A DNA stretch of 64,000 nucleotides from Afipia sp. OHSU_II-C1 (GTDB lineage Bacteria; Pseudomonadota; Alphaproteobacteria; Rhizobiales; Xanthobacteraceae): NCBI RefSeq assembly GCF_000497575.1, contig NZ_APJI01000025.1:1-64000 (forward strand), read 5' to 3'. Position numbers and translations under genes: made by a program. Numbering within the stretch: position 1 is the first letter of the stretch; the number at the start of each line of letters is the position of its first letter. Shown here in pieces: positions 1 to 9,757 of this stretch. The notes below the pieces were generated by a model. The model ran no database searches, had not been told where the DNA came from, and was given only the letters and a program-made list of their open reading frames with translations.

Positions 1-18
1 ATCGGGGGCGTTTCAGGG

Positions 19-3000
19 GTGCAGGTCACACTCAAGGCAGGATACAGCGATGGGACCTTAGAGTCCTGCTATCTTAAACGACTCCCGGCTTTTCGCTTTA
101 CTCCCAAGTCGGGAAGCTCGTTTCTCATTGTTTCAAAAAAGACAACAGCGGATGTTGGAGAAGAGCCTCTGCTCCTTGTCGCAGCGGCCGAGAGCGCGGA
201 CGCTATTCGAGAGGCTCTCGAACGGAATGAAGGCACGTGGCTGTCACCCCGGCCACGCCGACCCTCCGCTCTTTCCGAAGCGGAAGCAGCGGCACTTTGC
301 GAAGAGGTACTAACTTCGTGGCGCGACCAGTTTACTCCCCGAGAAGGGGAGCTTGCGACTGATTCCGCTTCGGAATGTCCGGGACTGCGTAGGCCGCAAG
401 TTGGAGCTCTCTATGCGGCTCTGGCTCACGCGACGAGTTCAATCCAACCGGCGACCATTGTTATGCCGACCGGAACCGGCAAGACGGAAACAATGCTCGC
501 AATTTATGCGCACGATCGTATTCCCCGCCTGATGGTGGTGGTCCCGACGGATGCTTTGCGAGAACAGATTGCCAATAAAATGGCGACTATGGGTGTGCTT
601 CAAGATCAACAGTGTTTAACCCCCACGATTAAATATCCGGCGGTCCTTCAACTGGAGCACATCCCCAAAAGAGTTGAAGATGTTGATGCCCTTTTCTTGC
701 GCGCCAATGTCATCGTTACGACGATGTCAATCGCGGGGAGAGCCGATCCTGCAGTGCAGGAGCGTATGGCGAAACTCTGTGGCGCTCTGTTTATAGATGA
801 AGCGCACCACATTAAAGCGCGCTCTTGGCGTGAATTTCGTGCGTGGTTCATGCACGCAGCTGGTTCCAAACCTATCTATCAATTCACGGCCACGCCCTTC
901 CGCGAGGATGGTGGTAAGGTCGACGGAAAATTCATCTATTACTATCCACTCGCGAAAGCCCAAGCGGAGGGATATTTCGGCAAGGTGGAATTTAAGGCGG
1001 TTAGCGACCTGGATGGAGAAGAGGCCGATGACGAAATCATGCGGCAGGTCGGCGATGCTTTGAAGCGTGATCTTGGGGCAGGCTTCAATCATCTAGCAAT
1101 GGTTCGTTGCAAGACGATCGTCCGAGCAGAGAAGCTTCACGAACGCTATGCCGCTGAGTACAGCCAGTACGCTCCCGTCCTGGTTCATAGCAATCAAAAG
1201 GCACTCGAACGGCGCGAGAGCTTGGCTAAATTGAGGCGTTTTGAAAGTCGTATAATTGTTTGCGTCGATATGTTGGGTGAAGGATTTGATCTTCCCGAAC
1301 TTAAGATTGCAGGTGTCCATGATGTATTTGCAAGCGTAGCTGTTACGCTTCAATTTGTCGGTCGATTTGCACGGGCCCGTACGGACTTGGGCGTAGCGAC
1401 GCTCATCGCCAACACGGACCAAGACAGAGTCGACCGCGCTCTTGCTAAGCTCTACGCCGAAGAATCTGATTGGAACTTCTTGATCTCAAGCCTTAATGCT
1501 GATCGCGTCGGGCGGGAGATGGATCGTGCAGCGGTGTTCGATGGATTCGACGGTGATTTAACCGAGATCCCTCTGCAAACCATCGAACCCTCGATGAATA
1601 CACTCGTCTTTACGGCTAAGTCCTGTAACCGGTGGGACCCCCATCGAATTGAAGATGAAGTGCCGCGGGGATCATTTGTCGGCATGAAGTTAAATGAACG
1701 CGAACGTATTGCAGTTTGCGTTCTCCGGCATGAGACGACTGCAAAGTGGACCACGTCTAGCACGGCAACGGACGTGGCATGGGAGCTTATCCTCGCACAT
1801 TGGGATGAGGAGAACTGTATTCTTTACATTAGCAGTACTGGCGGCTCCGCTACCGACAGCCTCGCCAAGGCGATCTGCGGAGATCAGACCTCCCGCATTC
1901 GCGGACAGGAAGTGTTTCGCTGCTTCCACGAATTTAAGCAGCTGGTCATTCGCAATCTCGGCATGACACATCGTCAAGGCGGCGGTACCCGTTACTCAAT
2001 GCTTATGGGTATCGATGTCAGCGACGGAATTGATAGCTTGATGAAGACTGAAAGGATTCAAAACAACATCTTTGGATCAGGGTTTGAAGATGGTGAGCCA
2101 AGAACCTTAGGTTGCTCCATCAAAGGAAAATTCTGGTCGCTGGGAAAAGTTCATGATCTTACCGATTGGACAGGCTGGTGCCATCGTATTGGAAGCTTAC
2201 TCACGAATGCCAGCATTCCAGATTCAGCTGCGTTCGCTTCTGCGATGCGGCCGCGCCAGATTACCGAACGCCCCGACAGCCATCCGCTTTTGATCCACTG
2301 GCCGATGAGTGTTCTCTTATCATTCGAAGAGCGCGTCGAGGTCCATGTTAAAAGTACTGTCTATCCATTGGCAGAATGTGATCTCTTGCTCACTAGCCAC
2401 GAACGCACTGGGCCACTCCAATTTTGCGTAAGAAGTGGGGACGAACGAGCACTATTCGAAGTTCAGTTCAGGGGCAGCGAAGCCTTGTACCCTCAAGTTG
2501 AAGGGCCCCTTTTTCTGATTAAAACCCACAAGGGTATTACATCTTTAGCGGATTATTTCGGCGATGACGCTCCGCAGATCGACTTCGGCGATGGCTCATT
2601 CTTAATCTATTCACATCTTTATGTCCCGCCGACTGAAATCGATCTTGGACCGATCCTCGATCAAACGCTTGAGGTATGGGATTGGAGCGGAACAAATCTG
2701 AGGGTTGAATCGCAAGGACCAGAAAGACGAGCGGACTCGATTCAATATCGTGTCGTACAAGAATTGCAGAAAGAAGACTTCGACGTCATTTTTGATGACG
2801 ATGGTACAGGCGAGTTCGCGGACATCATCACAATAAAGGTACGCGAAACGGTCGTAGAAGTACTCCTCTGCCACTGCAAATACGCTTCAAGTGACACCGG
2901 CGCGGCTCGTTTGGAGGATGTCTATGAAGTTGCGGGGCAGGCACTTAAGTCGGTTCAATTTTGTCATAAACCAAAGCGCTTTATTCGTAACATGATCAAT

Positions 3001-3240
3001 CGCGAACGTCGCCGGTTAGAAAGGGGACAGTCAACTCGGTTCGAGAGAGGAACGCTATCATTCCTTCGGCAACTTTATTCGAGATGGGACCAATATCGAT
3101 TTGAATACCGGGTATGGATCGTCCAGCCTGGTGTTTCGCGATCGGCAATCAGTCAACCCATTCTTCAGCTCCTCGGCTTCGTGGAAAAGTCTTTGCGAGA
3201 TCATAGGCGTATTCCTCTCAAAGTTGTCCTGAGGGAGTGA
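19..3240 (+). CDS. SF2 DEAD/DEAH-box helicase with a nuclease-like C-terminal region
   Basis: A large superfamily 2 helicase. Walker A MPTGTGKT lies at residues 149-156, the DEAH box (FIDEAHH) at about 258-264, and a motif VI-like arginine finger region (QFVGRFARAR) at about 445-454. Near residues 932-957 an Asp followed by VEVLLCHCKYAS resembles the D...ExK core of a PD-(D/E)XK nuclease; this is suggestive only. It is the first gene of an apparent four-gene operon with gaps of about 60 bases to the next three genes. The frame stays open to the left edge of the window, so the GTG at 19 is only the first visible start and the true start may lie outside. The setting next to a Hachiman pair suggests antiphage defence, but the family alone does not prove it. 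Confidence 0.85.
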   Translation: MQVTLKAGYSDGTLESCYLKRLPAFRFTPKSGSSFLIVSKKTTADVGEEPLLLVAAAESADAIREALERNEGTWLSPRPRRPSALSEAEAAALCEEVLTSWRDQFTPREGELATDSASECPGLRRPQVGALYAALAHATSSIQPATIVMPTGTGKTETMLAIYAHDRIPRLMVVVPTDALREQIANKMATMGVLQDQQCLTPTIKYPAVLQLEHIPKRVEDVDALFLRANVIVTTMSIAGRADPAVQERMAKLCGALFIDEAHHIKARSWREFRAWFMHAAGSKPIYQFTATPFREDGGKVDGKFIYYYPLAKAQAEGYFGKVEFKAVSDLDGEEADDEIMRQVGDALKRDLGAGFNHLAMVRCKTIVRAEKLHERYAAEYSQYAPVLVHSNQKALERRESLAKLRRFESRIIVCVDMLGEGFDLPELKIAGVHDVFASVAVTLQFVGRFARARTDLGVATLIANTDQDRVDRALAKLYAEESDWNFLISSLNADRVGREMDRAAVFDGFDGDLTEIPLQTIEPSMNTLVFTAKSCNRWDPHRIEDEVPRGSFVGMKLNERERIAVCVLRHETTAKWTTSSTATDVAWELILAHWDEENCILYISSTGGSATDSLAKAICGDQTSRIRGQEVFRCFHEFKQLVIRNLGMTHRQGGGTRYSMLMGIDVSDGIDSLMKTERIQNNIFGSGFEDGEPRTLGCSIKGKFWSLGKVHDLTDWTGWCHRIGSLLTNASIPDSAAFASAMRPRQITERPDSHPLLIHWPMSVLLSFEERVEVHVKSTVYPLAECDLLLTSHERTGPLQFCVRSGDERALFEVQFRGSEALYPQVEGPLFLIKTHKGITSLADYFGDDAPQIDFGDGSFLIYSHLYVPPTEIDLGPILDQTLEVWDWSGTNLRVESQGPERRADSIQYRVVQELQKEDFDVIFDDDGTGEFADIITIKVRETVVEVLLCHCKYASSDTGAARLEDVYEVAGQALKSVQFCHKPKRFIRNMINRERRRLERGQSTRFERGTLSFLRQLYSRWDQYRFEYRVWIVQPGVSRSAISQPILQLLGFVEKSLRDHRRIPLKVVLRE

Positions 3241-3303
3241 ATGGAGAGCGATCCTGGCGCCTCCATAGAAATTTATTAACATGCACTATCTGAAAGCTGA
3301 TTC

Positions 3304-4560
3304 ATGAAAAATATAGTCGTATGTTGCGATGGCACGGGCAACGAAATCAGCGAAAATATTTCAAATGTCCTTAAGCTGTACCGAGTCCTTAGGAAGACTG
3401 GGAAGACTGAACCTCATCAAGTCGTCTTTTACGATCCTGGTGTTGGTACGTTAGCAAGACCAGACCCCTTTACGAAACTCAAGCAAGACGCTGTTACCAT
3501 TCTTGGCTTGGCGCTAGGATATGGGCTCGACGACAACGTTCTCAAAGCTTACGAGTTTTTGATCTCTCATTATGAGGAAGGTGATGAGATCTACCTCTTC
3601 GGATTTAGTCGGGGCGCTTATACTGTCCGAGTATTGGCTGGACTCATCCACAAGTTGGGTTTGCTTGCTCCTCAGCAGAAGAATCTGGCTGACGCAGCAT
3701 TGACGGCCTATAAGCAAGCCAGCTCTGTTAATGTGCAATCTTTGTTAAACGGGGATACACCGAATAGCGGCGAGAACACGGACGACTCGGCTCCAAAGGC
3801 TCGCGATGATCAAGCTGCACAGTTCGCCCGAATCGTCTCGGCAAGGTGGCCAACAGTCAAGTTTCTCGGCGTGTGGGATACGGTCGCGAGCGTAATTGTG
3901 CCGCGGTCGGACAGATTTTACACCTTCAGTCTGCAAGAATTATTGCATACCCGCAACAATCCTAGCGTCGAGGTGTTTCGCCAGGCAATCGCGATTGATG
4001 AGCGGCGTCGGATGTTCCGCCTCCACTCGTGGGATGAACAGCAAACATTTATGCACAACCGATTTAGCAAAACCAATAATTCGCAGCCCCAGGATTTTCA
4101 GCAGGTGTGGTTTGCTGGAGTGCATGCGGACATTGGTGGTGGCTATCCCGAAAAAGAAAGTGGCCTGTCGAAATTTGCTCTTATCTGGATGATCGAGGAG
4201 GCCGTAAAATACGGGTTGGCCGTCGATCAGCGGACGGTCAGGCAACTGGCATGGGGGGTGCAGCGTAAGGGCAGCCCATTCAGTTACGTTTCTCCCGACA
4301 TAATGACCGATCCACATGATTCGATGTCAATCATCTGGCGCCTCTTGGAATGGATTCCAAAGGCGGACAGATACAAGGAATGGGAAAAGCGCCGTTCCTT
4401 TTACAGTCGCTACATACCAAATGGCGAGCCACGGCCTATTCCAGTGGACGCCTTTGTTCATGAGTCGGTAGTTCAACGGATACAGGCGGTGCCGGCCTAT
4501 CGACCGGTCAACATCCCATTCCGTTACCAGGTAATCCCGGTGTCACGCGATGTTACTTAA
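3304..4560 (+). CDS. DUF2235 alpha/beta-hydrolase-like protein
   Basis: The protein begins with the MKNIVVCCDGTGNE signature typical of DUF2235. It has a nucleophile elbow GFSRG with Ser102 and a later GVHADIGGGY segment at about 272-281 that in this family carries the acid/His part of the active site. DUF2235 includes type VI secretion phospholipase effectors (Tle1-like) and many stand-alone proteins of unknown substrate, so hydrolase activity is likely but lipase activity is not shown. No signal peptide or membrane segment is visible. It lies 63 bases after the helicase and 63 bases before the DUF6119 gene, all on the same strand, which suggests it is an operon member and perhaps an effector in a defence module. 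Confidence 0.85.
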   Translation: MKNIVVCCDGTGNEISENISNVLKLYRVLRKTGKTEPHQVVFYDPGVGTLARPDPFTKLKQDAVTILGLALGYGLDDNVLKAYEFLISHYEEGDEIYLFGFSRGAYTVRVLAGLIHKLGLLAPQQKNLADAALTAYKQASSVNVQSLLNGDTPNSGENTDDSAPKARDDQAAQFARIVSARWPTVKFLGVWDTVASVIVPRSDRFYTFSLQELLHTRNNPSVEVFRQAIAIDERRRMFRLHSWDEQQTFMHNRFSKTNNSQPQDFQQVWFAGVHADIGGGYPEKESGLSKFALIWMIEEAVKYGLAVDQRTVRQLAWGVQRKGSPFSYVSPDIMTDPHDSMSIIWRLLEWIPKADRYKEWEKRRSFYSRYIPNGEPRPIPVDAFVHESVVQRIQAVPAYRPVNIPFRYQVIPVSRDVT

Positions 4561-4623
4561 GCGGCCGCGAAGCTTGATCAGCAAATTGCAAAAGGTCTCC
4601 TAACGAAAGAGGGCGCATCGAAA

Positions 4624-6324
4624 ATGGCTAAGAGTGTAGAACGAGGTGCCTTGCCCACCCTTAAGTCAATGTCGCTATCGCTTCGACTCCTTAAACAGGG
4701 CCGTGCTGTTGAAGATGCATTCCGCGATGAAAGCGAAATGGATGAGATCGATGCGGAAATCGGCCGGCTGTTCACCGGCCAGGGGCCGGCTGTACCTCCT
4801 TCGTGGAATTCATTTATTGGCCAATTTGCGCGCGGTGGCGAACCGCGGCTTCGCAACCAAAGTTGTGGCGCTATAATTTTTCTGGAGATTGAGGACGACC
4901 GTGCGCCCAAACTGAAGCGCACAATGGCACTGAGCTTCGGCACTGGTCACCATGCACTAGATCCTGATGCATTCGAGCGAGGATTTGGGCTACGCGTTGT
5001 ATTGAATGCTGTTACCCGGAAAAATTTGCGTGGAATAGATGTCGCAACACTCGATGCGACCACCTTTCTAAAGCGAGTTCAGGCAAGCCGTGATGCCGAT
5101 CTTGATGGATTCAAGATTGATATCGACCGCGACCTTGTGCGACTAGCTGCAGGCTCGCCCAAGGATGCAACTTTTGCGCGCTCACTGGCCGGTAAGGATG
5201 CGTTGCATTTGAACGGTCGGACATCAGCCAACGACATCATTGCGAAGTGCAAGAAAGCCCTCACACTCTACACGGCGCAGGACTACAAAGGAGATTATTC
5301 CTTCATCGATTTTGTGACGCCTGTGCGCGACAACGCTCTCGTTGATGCTCTGGATGCGCTTGCATTTTCCGAGATCGTGAACATGACAAAGGGTGCGCCA
5401 TCAGATTTGCATATTGCGTTGCCTGACATTCTTGACCCGGAAGAGAGTATTTCTATTGGATATTTTGGTGTCGGTCTTCGATCCGGTTCCAAGCCTGAGT
5501 ATGCTGAAGTTGCCATCGAAGACTATATTTATGAGCTTGGTGCAGGCCGCATGCAGGACATCACCGACATGGCTGCGTTGCGATCGAGTCACGAGGTGCG
5601 CGTTATGGCCGACGGAGAGGGCGACAAGCGTCGCAAGCGGAAGGTGTACGAGTGTCTTGTTTACGAAGCCGAATACAATGGTGATTTGTACGTCTTATTC
5701 GGAGGGGAATGGTTCGCTGTTGAAAAGGCCTTTTACGCCGCCGTCGAAGCTGGCTTTGTAGCGATTGCCGCCGCGACACCTTTCGTCGCATTTACCACTG
5801 CTGAAAGCGAACGGGAGTTTATCGCCGAGCTCGAGGTCCAGGCTGACCTATTGAATATGGATCAGGTGAAGCTCAATCCGCTGGGCACATCCAACGCAAA
5901 CCTTGAGCCATGCGACTTTCTTTCGAGAAACAAACAATTTATCCATCTTAAGGACGGGCATTCCTCTGCGCCCATCAGCCATCTCTGGAATCAAGGCTTA
6001 GTCTCCGCTGAATCTTTCGTGCGTGATGAAAAGTTTCGGAAGGATTTTCGGGACGCTGCGATTAAGCGGCAGAAGAAATTCAAGAAGGCGGGCTTTGAGA
6101 AGCTGCTGCCTGATGGTCGGTCTCGGCCAATTCCCTCGGAATACACTGTCGTGTTTGGGATTATGCGAAGTCCGTACAAAAAAAGTGGATCACTGAGTGT
6201 ACCATTTTTTAGCAAAGTCAGTCTTCGCGCGATTGCCGATCGCGTTCGCCTAATGGGATTCGGCGTGGAAGTTCATTTGATTGAAAAGCGGCCTGCTACC
6301 AAGATTCGGAAGAAGGCCGCATAG
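4624..6324 (+). CDS. DUF6119 family protein (sporadically distributed, TIGR04141-like)
   Basis: A 566-residue protein matching the general pattern of the sporadically distributed DUF6119/TIGR04141 family: an N-terminal SLSLRLLK strand, a central block around FERGFGLRVVLNAV (residues about 119-132) and a C-terminal half ending in a basic tail. The biochemical function of the family is unknown; members are often found in defence or mobile neighbourhoods. No enzyme motif was recognised. The start ATG at 4624 has only a weak ribosome binding site. The gene is evenly spaced between the DUF2235 and HEPN-like genes, consistent with one transcript. Confidence 0.7.
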   Translation: MAKSVERGALPTLKSMSLSLRLLKQGRAVEDAFRDESEMDEIDAEIGRLFTGQGPAVPPSWNSFIGQFARGGEPRLRNQSCGAIIFLEIEDDRAPKLKRTMALSFGTGHHALDPDAFERGFGLRVVLNAVTRKNLRGIDVATLDATTFLKRVQASRDADLDGFKIDIDRDLVRLAAGSPKDATFARSLAGKDALHLNGRTSANDIIAKCKKALTLYTAQDYKGDYSFIDFVTPVRDNALVDALDALAFSEIVNMTKGAPSDLHIALPDILDPEESISIGYFGVGLRSGSKPEYAEVAIEDYIYELGAGRMQDITDMAALRSSHEVRVMADGEGDKRRKRKVYECLVYEAEYNGDLYVLFGGEWFAVEKAFYAAVEAGFVAIAAATPFVAFTTAESEREFIAELEVQADLLNMDQVKLNPLGTSNANLEPCDFLSRNKQFIHLKDGHSSAPISHLWNQGLVSAESFVRDEKFRKDFRDAAIKRQKKFKKAGFEKLLPDGRSRPIPSEYTVVFGIMRSPYKKSGSLSVPFFSKVSLRAIADRVRLMGFGVEVHLIEKRPATKIRKKAA

Positions 6325-6385
6325 CAGAGTCACGTCTTGCTAGATTCACTTGAGCGTACTCGTCGCTGGCTTGGATTGATCGAAG

Positions 6386-7315
6386 ATGACAACGGAACGC
6401 GTATTTAACCTCTTTGTGTATTTTGATGCGGGCGTGGCTGATGAGTACGGTGTGCGCCACCACCGAGGCGATGGTGGAGATGCAGAGAAGGCCGCCCTTC
6501 TGCTTTCACGGGTCGGGGAGGATCACTCGCGAGCTCGCCGGTTTCGGTTTGCGCGTAACTTCACTCCAGAGGAATGGCTCGCTGTTATGCGACGTGGTGA
6601 TGTGCTGCGCTATTTTGAAGAGGCGCTAGCGCATTTCAGGGCTCCAACCGCCCCAATCTACTGCATAACCGCAATAGTAGATGGTGTGCCGCGGATTGAT
6701 CAAAAAATCGGACCAGAGCCATTCAGAGGTGATATGGTCTCAGTGATCGAAGGTCACGGGTCTGTGCCGGACTATTTGGTGCATTATACCGATGGTAATG
6801 CGTTCCATTTTACCGAACTAATACACGATGATTATTTTAGGGCGATCCGAGCACTCTTTAATGCAAAACTGCACGTTTCCTGCGCCAAGCTTCTGATGTC
6901 GTGCGTCGATACGCTGGCGTTCGTAGAATATGGCGACGTGTCGTATAACTTTACCAAGTGGTTAGATACCTACGCTGACCTGTCCCCCCACGGTATCGAC
7001 TCGAACGAGCTATGGGAGTTTCGGAACTCAATTTTGCATATGACCAACTTGGCATCAAGGAAGGTGAGCTCGGGTAAAGTATCGCCAATCATGCCTTACG
7101 TGGGCGGTCCAGATCGTATGCCTGTGATTGCGCCGAACCTTCCAAAGCCCTTTAATTTATACGGATTGATCGTGACAATTGGAGATGGAATAGGAAAATG
7201 GGGGGAAACATATAACTGTGATCGAGATAAGATTTTGAAATTCATTGAACGTTACGACACAACAATTTCTGACAGTCGAATGGCTTCTTTCTCACACGCT
7301 GGTAATACGAAGTAG
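6386..7315 (+). CDS. Unknown protein with a C-terminal HEPN-like RNxxxH motif
   Basis: A 309-residue protein of no recognised full-length family. The C-terminal part (about 145-225) is predicted helical and contains EFRNSILHM, with Arg213, Asn214 and His218 fitting the RNxxxH (Rx4-6H) catalytic signature of HEPN ribonucleases. The preceding helix-rich stretch (residues about 148-180) would supply the other HEPN helices. It is the last gene of the helicase/DUF2235/DUF6119 operon, 61 bases after DUF6119. An RNase effector for the operon is a reasonable inference. The HEPN assignment rests on one motif and secondary-structure impression, not on a profile match. Confidence 0.6.
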   Translation: MTTERVFNLFVYFDAGVADEYGVRHHRGDGGDAEKAALLLSRVGEDHSRARRFRFARNFTPEEWLAVMRRGDVLRYFEEALAHFRAPTAPIYCITAIVDGVPRIDQKIGPEPFRGDMVSVIEGHGSVPDYLVHYTDGNAFHFTELIHDDYFRAIRALFNAKLHVSCAKLLMSCVDTLAFVEYGDVSYNFTKWLDTYADLSPHGIDSNELWEFRNSILHMTNLASRKVSSGKVSPIMPYVGGPDRMPVIAPNLPKPFNLYGLIVTIGDGIGKWGETYNCDRDKILKFIERYDTTISDSRMASFSHAGNTK

Positions 7316-7642
7316 TGATTCATTTCAGTGCTCAGGCCGTCGGTGAGTTGCGGGTGATTGCTACTACTCGAGGTCGCCGGGCGTGTTGAATTGAAAAGAT
7401 TCTCCAGCCATCCGCGATCGAACGCCTCTACCCGCAACTCTGAGATCATCGTCCGTCCCTTCAGATAGCGATATGTCTTTTCAGGTTCGTCCGACAGTTG
7501 TCCAAGTGCCCACGGTCTCTATACTCGACGGTTGATTGCGCCCGGAGCAACCTCGGTACTCCGAAGATTCGTGTGGACGGCGGGGGTGTCTTCACACATA
7601 GAGCGTCCGCGATGAGATGGGTGCAGCCTGGACGGGCAGAGG
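7316..7642. other. Intergenic region between convergent operons
   Basis: About 330 bases between the ends of the helicase operon and the Hachiman genes. No convincing gene, RNA or strong hairpin terminator was seen. Short open frames here lack start signals and family resemblance. Confidence 0.5.
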
Positions 7643-9757
7643 TTAGTGCGTACTTTTCGCCTCGACGGTCTCGTCGGGCGTGATCCCGTCGAAGAAAAAC
7701 CTGACCACATAGCGATCGAAAGGGCCGAGCGACTTGATCGCTAACACGGCATCTATTCCGAGATACTTGAAGCGTTCAAGCGCTTGCAGAAGATCCATAT
7801 TAGGATCTTGGAAATCGACTAAACCCGCCGCATGGATCTTTTTCGAGATCATGCGCGGTAGCCCATATTCTTCGAGATGATAGACCGCGCTAGGCAAGAA
7901 CGCTCGGCTCATTCTTCCGATGAAGGCTGAAATATCGACTGAAGGATTGACAATTATCTTGTGAAGCTCATTTGTGTCACTCAGGAGGGCTGACAACTTG
8001 AAAGTGACGGTTCGTTCGAGTTTGAAAAAATCGTCGATATCGATTCCATCTTCTTTGAGGGATGTGATCAGCTCAGATAGATCGCGGTTCCAATTGTATG
8101 CGATTGCCTTCGTGGCGGTCACGAGTTTGCTAAATTGAGTATCCCAATTACCAGGTTTAAGCCTGAGAACCCGATAGAGCATAGTATCCCAATTTTCCGG
8201 GTTGCTGGAATTGAGATATCCAAAGCCGCGCCACTCGTCGGGATTATTCTTCATGTCTGTGGCTAGTCGAAGCAGGAAGTCCGCGTCACTGTCCTGCAGT
8301 AGATTCTCGCGTTTTATGCGTGCGAAGTTTTCATCTCCAAGAATCGCTGACATCTGCGCTCTATACTCGATGATGCGCTCAACTTGCCGCTCGGTGAGTT
8401 GATCTACATCGTGATCTTCATCCAACGTGCCGAGAATTTCTTCCGGAAAATTAATCTCTAGTTGGGTATCCTCAGACTTCGGTGGCGCGTCCAGTAGATA
8501 GATATTTCCAACGAAATACTTAAACATCCGGCCTCCTCGGCCAATGATGTTTCTGTAAGTGAAATCCTTGAGGTTTGTGTTCCCTAACTTGCTTCGCCAC
8601 ACGATCACGTTTTGCGCAGACGTGTTTACGCCTTCGATGATTGAAGAGGTGGAGACGATGCTGTCGAAGCCATCTTCGTACTCGAAAAGTCGTATCTGCA
8701 GCTGGCTAAGGCATCTGTGCATGCTGCCGTTGTGAACGCCGATCGCCCGATCAACCAAATCAGCCAACAGCCAGTCCGATTGGTAGTTTTGCCGTAGCCA
8801 CTTGGAGAAATGGCTGGTGTAGATGCGATCCACGGGCGGAATTTGGGCGATTACGAGATCAGCGATTTTCTTGATTTCAGAGTAGGTGCCCGCGTAGATC
8901 AAGGTCTTTTGAGTGCCTGGGGAAATCAGTTCGATTAGCTTTTCTCCCTTTTTTATCGGGTCACTGCCAAATTCTTTGTAAGGCTCCTTGACGTCGAGGT
9001 AGACGGTGTTGAAGTCTAGAAGCTCCAAAAACTCCATATCGCGAGTAAACGCGTTATCACTGAGTTTCTTGATATTCGGCGCAAGGTAGTACCTTTGCTT
9101 CGCCTTCTTAGATAGCTTTAGAATTGCCTTGATGAGCGAGGGGGCACGGTCGCGATCGTGCGCTTGACTCGCTTTGTAAAATTCATCCACGACTAGCAGA
9201 TCGATCGTTTTAAGCGCTGCAAGGTAGCCAAAGGCGCGCTCCTGCGGGAATATGAGAATATTTCTGGGCCCAAGTCGCGTATCGGGCGCTGTTATGATTG
9301 TATATTGCTCAGAAAATTTCTTGAATAATCGACGACGCGTTTCGTCCATTAAGGCGATGGTTGGGACGATAATCACGACGTTGTTCGGGTGCTTGGCCGC
9401 GATGAAGGCGTCGATTATAAAGCTCTTCCCAAAACTGGTCGGCGCGCTCACCGCGATATTTTTGCCGTCCAGGAGTTTGGCAAGAACGCTCGACTGCTCC
9501 CGATGCAGGGTTGCCATCTGTCGGCCAACATCGACCTCGAATGCGCGATGCACGTACTTCTGGTCCCACGAGGCGTTCGCGAGTTGCAGGTAGGGAAACA
9601 GTCCGGTCGCGCGGATCATATGATTCACGACTTGCGGGTAGGATATTTTGGTGCTGTCGAGATCTGCCAACAAGCGTATCAGCAAATTTCTGGCGGCGAC
9701 TTCGTGTTTCAATGAAAGAAGTCTGTTTACCTCGTAGCAAATTTCAAAAACATCCAT
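7643..9757 (-). CDS. hamB: HamB-like helicase of a Hachiman defence system
   Basis: A 704-residue superfamily 2 helicase: Walker A APTSFGKS at about 105-112, Walker B-type box VVDEFYKAS near 190 and a motif VI-like GRGGRMFKY. The ATG at 9757 overlaps the stop of the upstream gene in a TGATG junction, indicating translational coupling. In Hachiman, HamB senses or unwinds DNA and controls the HamA nuclease. The partner gene encodes a DUF1837 (HamA) protein, and together they make the assignment strong. It ends close to, and convergent with, the neighbouring helicase operon. Confidence 0.85.
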   Translation of the reverse strand: MDVFEICYEVNRLLSLKHEVAARNLLIRLLADLDSTKISYPQVVNHMIRATGLFPYLQLANASWDQKYVHRAFEVDVGRQMATLHREQSSVLAKLLDGKNIAVSAPTSFGKSFIIDAFIAAKHPNNVVIIVPTIALMDETRRRLFKKFSEQYTIITAPDTRLGPRNILIFPQERAFGYLAALKTIDLLVVDEFYKASQAHDRDRAPSLIKAILKLSKKAKQRYYLAPNIKKLSDNAFTRDMEFLELLDFNTVYLDVKEPYKEFGSDPIKKGEKLIELISPGTQKTLIYAGTYSEIKKIADLVIAQIPPVDRIYTSHFSKWLRQNYQSDWLLADLVDRAIGVHNGSMHRCLSQLQIRLFEYEDGFDSIVSTSSIIEGVNTSAQNVIVWRSKLGNTNLKDFTYRNIIGRGGRMFKYFVGNIYLLDAPPKSEDTQLEINFPEEILGTLDEDHDVDQLTERQVERIIEYRAQMSAILGDENFARIKRENLLQDSDADFLLRLATDMKNNPDEWRGFGYLNSSNPENWDTMLYRVLRLKPGNWDTQFSKLVTATKAIAYNWNRDLSELITSLKEDGIDIDDFFKLERTVTFKLSALLSDTNELHKIIVNPSVDISAFIGRMSRAFLPSAVYHLEEYGLPRMISKKIHAAGLVDFQDPNMDLLQALERFKYLGIDAVLAIKSLGPFDRYVVRFFFDGITPDETVEAKSTH

